A DNA stretch of 64,000 nucleotides, from the NCBI GenBank assembly GCA_002633005.1, contig NMRA01000704.1, forward strand, positions 130,902 through 194,901, written 5' to 3'. The DNA comes from Phoronis australis. Its lineage: Eukaryota > Phoronida > Phoronidae. Shown here one piece after another: positions 55,384-64,000 of this stretch; the stretch's first letter is position 1, and every line of letters begins with the position of its first letter. The position numbers and the translations under genes were made by a program. Under the pieces are notes generated by a model. It was not told the origin of the DNA and searched no databases. It worked only from the letters and a program-made list of their open reading frames with translations.

Positions 55384-55891
55384 TCGTTGTAAACGAGTAG
55401 CTACGAGTTGAGCTGTCTGCCTCAAGCGAACGATAGTTGCGCTGAGGGCTCACGTCAAGATATGGAAATACTAATAATAATGTGCTAGCCGCTAGTGTAT
55501 GCAATTTCTTTCGCTCTGACGTGAGCTGTTAGCTGCAGTTAATATTGACGCTTCAAGCACGTAGCTCAAGATCAGTGCGTCTGTGACGTAGCTCTCCAAT
55601 TCTGCGTTTGCCCAAATTGTCGTCCTTCTGTCGTCACGTATTTTGTTTGTAAACCAACATGATTGAACCTTGAATGTTGTTTACGTAGTTTTTATGACCC
55701 CAAAACAAAGTTGTAGTCGTAAAGTCAGTATTTCGGCTGTCATTCATCCGTCCTTCGTTACCTCTGATTGGCCGTTATGATCTCAAGACAAGTTTTGATG
55801 AAAGTTGACAAATAGGTACGAAATGTAAATGTGCCGATATCGGTCGACTTGCGTCTGTGTATATAGCGACATATAGCATGGACGGCGTTTA

Positions 55892-56035
55892 ACTGAAATA
55901 AGTGGGGGATATAGCCCCCCAGCTCCCATGGTGCGCTGCCCGTGATCACTTGGACAGTGCAGCACTGAAATAAGTGGGGGTATAGCCCCCCAGCCCCCCT
56001 ATGGTGAGCCGCCCATGTATATTCGTTATTACATT
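55892..56035. repeat. 72-base tandem duplication
   Basis: ACTGAAATAAGTGGGGG begins at 55,892 and again at 55,964. Each unit holds a GGGGG(A)TATAGCCCCCC hairpin, and the sequence after it (CAGC(T/C)CCC...ATGGTG) also repeats. Confidence 0.8.
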
Positions 56036-57528
56036 AAACTTTCGTTACACGCCATCTTGTCTTGTTTTGTGTGAATCCACTAGATGGATTACGATAACTT
56101 AAGGAATCCAATACCGACCTAATATCTACAGTCTAAATGTAAAACATTTCTCAGGAAAGTGGTGTACATCAGGCGTATCCTCAGTTGCTGACCTCCCTGA
56201 TAAGATGGCACCACACGCCTGTAAACAATGACAATTTTTTTCAAGATTCGCTGTGAGATGCCATTATTTACAAAATTCTCCAAGCACTTTAGAGCCATTC
56301 CACGAGAAATTCAAAAGAAATAAAAAATGACTATAGGAGTAATCTTTCCGATTCAACTTAAAATTTGTGTAGGTGATTGTACTATGGCTCACCAATTTTG
56401 CACTTATTGACCTCGTTAGTTTTTTACCTATAGGCCTTCAATGGTTTGCGAAGAAAGTGACATGCATTTGCATACCGAAAACAGCAATTTCCCATTATAA
56501 GGTAGGTTGCATGCCATGAGAGAAAATATATAATGGGATTAGGAAGTGAGGCACGAGGACTACCAAATAATTCCATCACGTGACAGAACAGTAGGAGAGT
56601 TGGCTTTAAATAGGCGAGGTAATGTTCAAGTAGGTCTTGATTCTCGTCCAGTTTCTGATGATACTCCTCTCCCTAGAAGGCATTAGTCTATAAAACTTAG
56701 GTAATGCTACATGTATTTCACACAAACCATGAATGAGCTGGGCGATTACACTGTTGTTTTTAGAAATTTTTGTATGCTGAATTTTCTTTTTTGAAAACTT
56801 CTATGTTAACGTTGCATTTTTTTTCTATTCTATTGTCATGTATTCCTTGGTAAAGTTTGCACGAAGATTTTGGAAATCGGTGATTGATTTTCTACGTGGA
56901 TTATTCTTTTTTATTGAGTTGAAGTCTGTAATTGTGCCTAGAATAGTAACAAGGGCTTGAATTCACAACTTTTGTTGATAAATGGCTACATGTTATTTGG
57001 AAGTTGTGGTATATCAGCCCTTTGATTGTTTACACTTAAATATAACACGATAATTTAGTTTCCGAACTTTCTGTGCAGTCTCTGTGGATGTCCTCGAGCA
57101 TTTGGTTGTTGTTTTTTGTAGGCAATAAAGTATTGTACTCTGTGGTATTAACTTTGAATTTTAGAATGAAAATGAAAGCGAAGAAATGAATAGCTACATG
57201 TCTTTTTCTCAAAGATTCTTGACGAAGCCTGGAAGCCAAATGTGACTTGATTGCATTATTGTTTGTCTCATGTAAAACTACCGAGTTTCAAATAGGTCTC
57301 ACTACAGGCAAGTTCCTTCGAGAATTAGACCCCAGGATGTCACATTGTTTTCATCTCGCCAGAACATTTTTCTGACGTTCTCAACATGAAAAGAATATGC
57401 AGTTAGACAGTGTATTACAGTCAGAAGCATATACAGTATTAAAACAAATGTAGTCAAGAAAATCTGGCATCAGAATAAAGGAACTGAAAATGTTCGGTCA
57501 CAATTATGAATTCATTTCCTTCAGAGAT
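56036..57528. other. no gene recognised
   Basis: AT-rich, unassigned sequence 3' of the PAN-LamG gene. Confidence 0.4.
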
Positions 57529-58403
57529 TTATGGAAAGAATTGCCACATTCCTCTCTTTTCGTTATTCTTTCTCAACAGCTTGGAAACAGCGAATCCTCT
57601 AACAGTCAAGAAAATCTCGCCGAGCTTCTCTCGCTGATTTTTCACGGCACAATTTAGTTTATGTAAGTTTGACTTTTTTTGAGATTAGAAGTGTCGACCA
57701 TGGATCGCGCCACAACCTCATGACATTGAATCAAATGAAAACAATCAGGTGACGGAGCCTTCAATCCTCTGCTAACTCGCATGATCCATTCTGTGTGTGG
57801 ATACTCTTTCTCAATGTCTTTGCATGTTAGATACTCACAAAGTGATGTCATGTCCTCCCTCATGTGTTTTGGTGCCTTTTGGGGTGATACTTTTAACATA
57901 TAACCAGCAATGTAACTCGGTACAAGAATGTCATCTTCAGTCAATGCATCAGTGTTTTTCTTGCTCTTTTCTTGTGTGTTTTTCTTCAAAAGCTCAATGA
58001 CGTCCTCCAATAACTGGAAGAGGAACACTTGGGTACATGTAAATTGTTGTTCATACTTCGAGTTTACACCAGTATGAGTGAGAAAACCAGGATCATGCCT
58101 CAGATCATGAAACCCGAGCATTCCTTCTACTGTTGCGCTACATAACGCTGGGGACAGCACGGCAGCAAATTTCGAAATTAAATTCTGAAACTTCGCATTG
58201 TTGTCTTAACCTTCGAGCTGAACTTGTTTGGCGATGAGGACAATCTTTCCCTTGAACTGAGGCTGGACTGTTTCTAAAGGGGCAGTGCACAATCTTGCGT
58301 AATGATATGTGTATAACATGCGCAACTGTCTCCGTAAAATCTCCACAACGAATGGCTGCTTCAACATTTTCTTTCCGAAGTGAATGTCTTCGGTTGTTGT
58401 GTG
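57529..58403 (-). pseudogene. unrecognised protein remnant, probably transposon-derived
   Basis: A CATTTTACATTTGCAG acceptor precedes 58,403. One reading frame then runs to 57,654 with a single in-frame TAA at 58,206-58,208. The text is protein-like on both sides of the stop: QPFVVEILRRQLRMLY before it, FQNLISKFAAVLSPALCSAT after it, then a coiled, Lys-rich stretch and VPSYIAGYMLKVS. At an A-rich homopolymer near 57,680 the frame changes, and a further Cys- and Lys-bearing segment (GEIFLTVRGFAVSKLLRKN) continues to TAA 57,529-57,531. The YIAGY word is reminiscent of the C-terminal region of some animal transposases, but I cannot assign a family. A host gene with sequencing errors is the alternative. 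Confidence 0.5.
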
Positions 58404-60519
58404 CTGCAAATGTAAAATGAATACATTAATGGAGCAAAGTACACCACACGACTGAGGTTGTACATTGACACCTAAATTTGCTGAATCCGGTTCTAGTCCC
58501 ACGGAGACGTGAATAGTAATAGACGCTCGCGAGAAAAGGTAGTGTATTCACCTGCTGTGGCTGTAGAACATGACGATGTCTCGTGAGGACTTCCTGATCT
58601 CGCTTTTATTGGTGAAGGGTCTGTCGATAACCAACTACATGTATGCGGAAACCACGTGAAAGACAGTCTTGAAGACTTCTCATTTTGAGCTATTAAAATG
58701 TGTAATAGTGATTTATTAACATTTATGTATTGCAATTTTACGTGCTCCTAAAGTTCATTATTCCCGCTGCTAGTGGCATTTTTCTACTGTGCACTTTTGT
58801 TCGTTGCTCACTGAAACAAAAACAGACGCGGCCTCGGTGCAAAACCAAATCTGATGTTTTTATGTTGCATTTTAATTACTTTGACCCATTTTTAGTAGAT
58901 ATTATTGATTGTATTTCCTAGGGGACTGTTGATAGGTTTTTAGCTAAATTAAACGCTGTATAATATTGACAAATTTTTGGTGACGTATAAGCCGTCATTT
59001 TACCTGGCGTGCGTTCCGGAGACGAGGGATACGCAAGATCACACAGGACGCAAACATCTCGCGAAGGAAACTATTGTGACCACGTACTTTACTAGAATTA
59101 CATTGCGAAATCTCGTGAAGTGTGACGTTTTCGGGAGATTCTCGCTCCCTACGGAATGCACGTCTGGTTTATGCACCGATGGCTTGTCCTTTTTACTGTA
59201 ACACTATTAAAATAGTCAAGGGACGAGTCTCATTATAATTATGCCATTTTAATACAGGGTGCAAATATACTTAGAAAAAATCTGTAGGGAGTGTAATTAT
59301 GCTAATGCGTGGAAACTTGTTTGCATTCGTTTGTGCGGTGTTGTTTCTTGTATGGTTTAGGGTAGTCTTTTGTTTTGTACACGTATGTTTACGAATACTT
59401 TGAAGCTTGCATGTTCTCTTGGTCTTAGTTTTAATAAATCTCGCAATATAAACGCGTTAGGTAAGCGGGTTTGCATTTGTTATGTCCGCAATTATTACCA
59501 GAGCGCTGGCATAGAAGAGAGAGAAGTTCAATCCATCATTGAGTCATTGACCCGATGTCTCCAACTCACGTGGGAATTCACTAAACACTATAAACTTCCA
59601 GCAAAGGTTTACCGATGAAAATTTCGACTCACGGTGATCAGGCCGCTGTTTTATGCTTCGATTTTCCCTAATTATATGCTTAGCGTATTATGACGTCAAA
59701 GCACACATGGCAACAAGATAGCGCCGCGATGAAATTGAGTTCGTATATGTATTGGATAAATAGACCTGTTTGGGACATTTCCCGATGAAACGAATTCTCG
59801 ATACCCGATTCCTATGTTTGTGTAATAACCTATATATGTACAATAATATACTCCTCATTCGGACTGTCAATTTTTTTTGGGAAAGACAGAACATTGCTGC
59901 TAAAAACTTTGCCTGTAGTTAGATTATTGGACTAAGTCGACGTTGACATCACTAGTACAGTATGAAAATGAGTAAAGTATTTCCGCATACAGTTTCAAAC
60001 ACGTTTATGTGGACTTACGTTTTGAAGTCATTGAATAAATAATTTGTCAATTATTTTCTCTTCATTGTACTACGCTATTAGATGGGTAGAAACACCACGA
60101 TATGGCGCAGCAGCCGCAGCGGTACCGACGGACTGCCGGTGATAGCGGGAACAAAGCGTACTCGATCAATTGTTCCGAAAAATTTGAACTCCCAAATTTG
60201 GAATCCTGTGTAAATCCCGCGCTGTCAAGTTCATTGTCATGTATATGTATGCCTGAACTAAAATGAAATGTTTACGCAATTGTTTTCACAAAATGTATTC
60301 CATTTTGGTTTTGTAAATTGTTGTTAGTCTTGATACTATATAAGATAAGAAAGGATGACGGACGAGCTTGAACAGTGATTTTATCACACAGCCTTTTGAT
60401 TGTTGTACTTCGTAGCAGAACGCCTGACAACTAATATGTTCAGAGTGATAGGATTAATAAAATATTTGTAAATTCGTAATTGTTGTTCTTTTATTCTTCC
60501 TTTGTCACTAGTTCATGGG
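58404..60519. other. no gene recognised
   Basis: An exon-like segment at about 58,552-58,690 (minus) has acceptor- and donor-like borders, but its phase does not join the 58,403 frame used above. An 82-codon plus frame at 59,370-59,618 has a protein-like second half that I do not recognise. Confidence 0.35.
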
Positions 60520-60660
60520 CGCACCCAGGAGGACTCGAACGAGCCCCCCCCCCCCCCCNCCCCCCCCCAATTTGGCGAATTGGGCAAAAAAGTCCACTTA
60601 GTGAAACAAAAAGTCCGAATAAACGAGACAAAAGTCCACAGGAATTCGGCTCGGATGCAC
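60520..60660 (+). repeat. dispersed repeat family B, copy 4
   Basis: GGGCGCACCCAGGAGGACTCG, a long C-run with one n at 60,559, TTTGGCGAATTGGGCAAAAAAG, AACAAAAAGTCCGAATAAACG and ACAAAAGTCCACAGGAATTC. It shares the AGGAATTC end with the 19,975 copy. The open frames over the C-run are artefacts. Confidence 0.7.
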
Positions 60661-60754
60661 GGGCAGGCCTGAACCTGATGGCCCTTTTTTAGTCCTTGAA
60701 TTTTTTCAGTAAAACGTCCGCGCATCGGGAGAATAGCTCACTTGCGAGTTTCTC

Positions 60755-61860
60755 GTTAGTCAATGTGACGTAACCGGAAAAGGGGCAAAACCCGCCATAT
60801 TGCTCTTGTTTTGCCCCAAGTCTTTGCTACACACGCTAAATCTTACTGGAGTTGTTACGGTGTATTTTACGCTTAAAACGTTAACAGACTTAAGAGATGG
60901 TACATGGATCGTGGAATAACTGTGAATGGACGAAGAAAATGTGAACTTGTTATGTTGTGCGAAGGTGTGAACGGACTGAAATAGAAACTCGACCCGGCCG
61001 GTCTTGGTCTGAATTCCGCAGGCATACAGGAGCAATAGTGTATCCCCATAAAAATTTACTCATTTCAAAATCCAGCAAGTAAAATCAAATGAAACATGCA
61101 TATGTACACATGGAGTTATAATTAACACATACCCTGACTCTGCCAGGATATAATTTAGTCTACAAATAGCTTGAACATATGCATGAAAACCTCGCGATTC
61201 GCTCGAGTTTCTCTCACTGGGCGCCATTTTGAGGAAGTTACGTCAAATCACGCCTGTTGACGAACAAAAAGTCCAAGGGACACAAGTCTTACAAATTTCA
61301 CTTGATATTATCTCATGCTATTTTGCAAGTTTCACGCGCCAGGTCACGCGCCAAGTCTCGCGCTAGGCTCAGTCTCGCGCTAGCCTTTGCCTCATACTCA
61401 CCTGACTCGGTTGAAATACTTTGTGGTTATCGCGCGCGCGGTCATAGTTAACAGTAACCACAAAGAGGAGTTGGAATTCTTCACCAAATTCACCTGAATT
61501 CCCGTAGCTATGGTTCATCGAAGATATGTTTTGAAGCAGAAAGAATCACTGAAGAAAGTAAGTTCAGTTTTAGGTAATAATTTTAGGTGTAGAATTTATT
61601 TTTTACGAATTTTCGCCTACCGCCCGTTTAAAATACACGGGACGAAATTAGCACAGAACGCGATAGAACGTATTATAGTGCGAATCTGAATTTCATTTGC
61701 CATAACAGCAATGCTTGTTTGGCATTTTTCGAACTAAACGGCTAAAAACTCGAAGAAAATAACAGAATACACTGTGCTACCGTATTGGGCAAACGGCCAA
61801 ACGACAAGCTTTTGCCCCACTTCCCGTGACGTCACAGTTAAGTCTCACCTAATCTCGCGT
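60755..61860 (+). promoter_or_regulatory. CpG-rich promoter-like stretch
   Basis: Contains TGACGTAA and CCGGAAAAGG with CCCGCCATATTG (60,765-60,800), GGCGCCATTTTG with TTACGTCA (61,218-61,246), a degenerate tandem of TC(A/T)CGCGC(C/T)A units (about 61,330-61,385), and GTGACGTCAC (61,827-61,836). These CRE-, ETS- and YY1-like words are typical of TATA-less promoters. It lies 1-2 kb upstream of the possible coding exon at 62,762, with repeat family E in between, so linkage is uncertain. Confidence 0.3.
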
Positions 61861-61964
61861 TATTAGTATATAACTCGCAAAAGAACTATTCGAGCCCCCT
61901 ATATTTTAGGGTGGGTGCGCGCACGTAGTATTGTAAGTTGTTTAGGCGCCCTGTTTGAACGGGA

Positions 61965-62520
61965 CCTCGGTCAAAGATCATAGACTAAAGGTGAACGGTC
62001 AAAGGTCACATGTGTTGAATGCAACTGGAAGGAGCATCATATGCCAACTGGACAGAAGTGACGATGACGCCACAGGTCATTACGTAATAAGATTAACTGG
62101 ACCTGTTAGAGTGGGACCTTGATCCAAGTTCAAGGTCATGCGTGTAACCGGAGAACGTCGGCAAGGCGGAAGGAAAACGATATCGAATAAGAACTCACGT
62201 GACTGCTGACGTCATCAGGTAGGTTCGAGCGTGGCACCGTCCACCACCCGGATGTTATAAAATGAATACATGGAGTTTGTAGAGCTCAAATGATCGAGAG
62301 TGGAAACAAAATAGGGATTATGGTGCGTACTGAATAAGAGCAAAAAGTTGATTCCCTTATTTTGCGTGCGCCACGTGTCGTCGTTGATTACCCCCTTTGT
62401 TCTCTCTTATCTCAACCAACATGTCGCGTATAACCCGTGAAAGATGATAAGCAGATAATGAAACCATCTAAATCAACAACAGATGTCGCGTATAGCCCAC
62501 GAAAGGTACTAATAACAGAG
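61965..62520 (+). repeat. repeat family E, copy 2
   Basis: Same-strand relative of 38,405-38,965. The DR1 is kept with one change (CGGTCA-A-AGGTCA, 61,996-62,008), TCAAGGTCA is identical (62,130-62,138) and TGACGTCA is identical (62,207-62,214), in the same order and at similar spacing. ATGTCGCGTATA occurs twice near the end. Confidence 0.75.
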
Positions 62521-62761
62521 ACCGTAGAGAGGGAGACGTTTCACCTAGCGAAATCCTATTGGACGGCCACTGGCGGCCATTGTTGTTCCATGGACCGTAG
62601 AGACGTCTAGCGGGTGTGTGTGGGAAAAAAGGAATATGGCTGATACTCGTGGTCAGTGGTTACAGAGACAAGATATTTTATCTGATCATGTCGTTCATAT
62701 AGATTTCCCATAGTGAATACCTCTGAGGGTAGTGCTGTGTCAAGTAACTTCAAAACAAGAT

Positions 62762-62850
62762 ATGCCGGCTGCAGTCCCTAAAAAGAGGATCAGAGGAGCT
62801 TTTTGCGCTGCAGAAAAACCGGGACTTGCACTCCCCACTGATAAAGACAG
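62762..62850 (+). CDS. possible first coding exon, unknown product
   Basis: From ATG 62,762 the frame reads MPAAVPKKRIRG... for 29 codons and two bases to CAG, followed by GTGAGA, a good donor (phase 2). The Lys/Arg cluster at residues 7-11 could be a nuclear localisation signal. A further short frame (ATGGCTGATACTCG, 62,637) lies upstream and would act as an upstream open frame in the same transcript. No following exon was found before 64,000. Confidence 0.3.
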
Positions 62851-64000
62851 GTGAGATATACGAGTGATACAAAGAATTCTTTTTGTGAAAATGCTGCCTG
62901 TCAACCATTGATGTTGGCAGAGTGTTTTGATCTTGTCTTACCTTTAAGTTTCAACGTTTTATTTGATTACTCAAAGCAAAATTGTGGTAATCCGTTACAT
63001 ATGGCCGGGATGATGGGTACTAAGTACTTGATTTTAGAGCCAGTTACTCCCAATGAATTACGCCCGTTATTCAGTGGTAGTAACTGGTTCTCAAATGAAT
63101 TTTGAGTGAGGGACCCACCTATCAAACTATAACCGAAATTGTCCTGCATGTGTTTCATGACTTAGGGCCTCCTGATAACTTGTGTTTCTATTCTATGATT
63201 GGATCTAAACTGTAATTTCTTTCACTTCTTCAATTCACTGTAGTGTTTATACATTCAGATCCAAGAGATAGATGATAAACATCAAGCGTGAGGACCTGCT
63301 AAGGAGAAATGCTGTGATATTAATTTGTTCCAGTACAGTGTTGTAGTGGTAAAATTAGAGGCAAGTAGCCGCCTAAAGCCCACCATATCTCATTGAGCAC
63401 TGAACGTAACGTACGGTGCGTAGGCGCTACTTTCAAATGCCAAAAGGTGGTTGGCTGCGCCTACGTGCACCTACGCCCCACTACAGCACTGGTCCAGTAG
63501 ACTAGTATAGGTTTAGTTAGGTCTTTACTGTGATGGGCATTCATTGTACTTTGAAGGACCTATAGTCCGAAGGGTCATTACTTGGAAAATATATCAATCA
63601 GGTGTTATTCCAAAGCAACATGACTCCGAAAGGTTATTACTTAGCTGCAATAATGGGAAAGAGTGAGTGACGCTGCATAGAGAATATTGCTGATGCCACA
63701 TATTTTTCCTGCATGTTGTATTTGTTATAATATAAATGATATTTTTCCAGCCAATAGATCACAGGTACGCCACGAGTGAGCCCAGTGAAACACCCCCATC
63801 TGCTGAGCACCATGCAGTGCTGCTTTAGTAAAGCTCTTAGGTGAGGTAATAGAACATAATTGATAATGACCACGATTTCATCCTCCATGACTGATGGTTT
63901 TGTTATACCTATTGTATTGCTACCTTAAAGGCCTATGGTCCGAGTTATAGAAGAAAAAAACCTCTTAACGCCGTTTAAGCCGGTTTTTTTATCTGACATG
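62851..64000. other. no gene recognised
   Basis: Presumably intronic if the 62,762 exon is real. A GTAGGCGC...GCGCCTAC inverted pair with an extra CACCTACGCC word (63,420-63,475) could form a hairpin. Open frames at 62,851-63,158 and 63,637-63,888 have no recognisable product. Confidence 0.35.

Noticed and set aside
58148-58210. 63-base intron with donor- and acceptor-like borders in the unknown minus-strand remnant
   Set aside because: The interval is a multiple of three and reads as protein in the same frame on both sides, so a single nonsense codon explains it better.
58552-58690. Upstream exon for the unknown minus-strand remnant
   Set aside because: Its end phase does not join the frame used from 58,403; it fits only a competing frame without other support.
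59370-59618. 82-codon frame with a protein-like second half
   Set aside because: No recognisable family, no splice support and no second copy; left as unassigned.
1-64000. CRISPR arrays, bacterial operons, tRNA or rRNA genes
   Set aside because: No spaced identical short repeats, no rRNA-like blocks and no convincing cloverleaf were seen by eye; a tRNAscan/Infernal run would settle small RNAs.

Overview
The window looks like nuclear DNA of an animal, most likely a marine invertebrate. The reasons are spliced exons with GT...AG borders separated by introns of 1 to 15 kb, an extracellular PAN/apple plus laminin-G gene, a P2X7-cytoplasmic-domain-like exon, and a dense mixture of decayed transposons. 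CpG is not obviously depleted. I cannot name the phylum: a hemichordate, lancelet, echinoderm, mollusc or cnidarian would all fit. Most of the 64 kb is non-coding, and nearly every long open frame is chance or transposon-derived.

Layout. 1-15 kb: mostly unassigned sequence with one possible type II membrane-protein exon (minus strand) and dispersed repeats. 15-20 kb: an isolated strong heat-shock-element array at 15,836-15,873, then a TATA-less ETS/E2F/YY1-type promoter leading to a P2X7-like exon at 18,858. 20-26 kb: a repeat family copy beside a truncated THAP-like reading frame, a minisatellite with an assembly gap, and one terminal-inverted-repeat element nested inside another. 26.7-55.4 kb: a six-exon plus-strand gene that I assembled from splice sites and matching phases. 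It predicts a secreted 325-residue protein with a signal peptide, a PAN/apple domain and a laminin-G-like domain. Its introns are filled with transposons. The 15.2 kb fourth intron holds a 1.4 kb foldback element, a second inverted-repeat element with minisatellite arms, a decayed Polinton/Maverick (39,109 to about 48,000), a decayed DDE transposase and a hairpin-ended repeat. The first intron holds a LINE fragment in the sense direction, and the fifth holds antisense LINE endonuclease and LINE C-terminal fragments. 55-64 kb: a broken unknown reading frame (minus), repeats, promoter-like CpG-rich sequence, and a possible first coding exon at 62,762.

The Polinton is the largest coherent block. 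It has protein-primed DNA polymerase B on the minus strand and, divergently on the plus strand, a retroviral-type integrase, a small membrane protein, a minor capsid protein, a short basic virion-like protein, the double-jelly-roll major capsid protein and an adenain-like protease. No packaging ATPase or terminal inverted repeats could be found. All genes but the protease are broken by stops or frameshifts. The protease frame is open, but it has Phe where the family's nucleophilic Cys is expected. The element therefore appears dead. Just downstream, fragments of capsid and protease sequence recur in scrambled form.

The most useful new results are the assembled PAN-LamG gene with a virus-like element in its intron, the protease and integrase active-site losses, the heat-shock array with no visible gene, and several repeat families defined here by comparing copies within the window.
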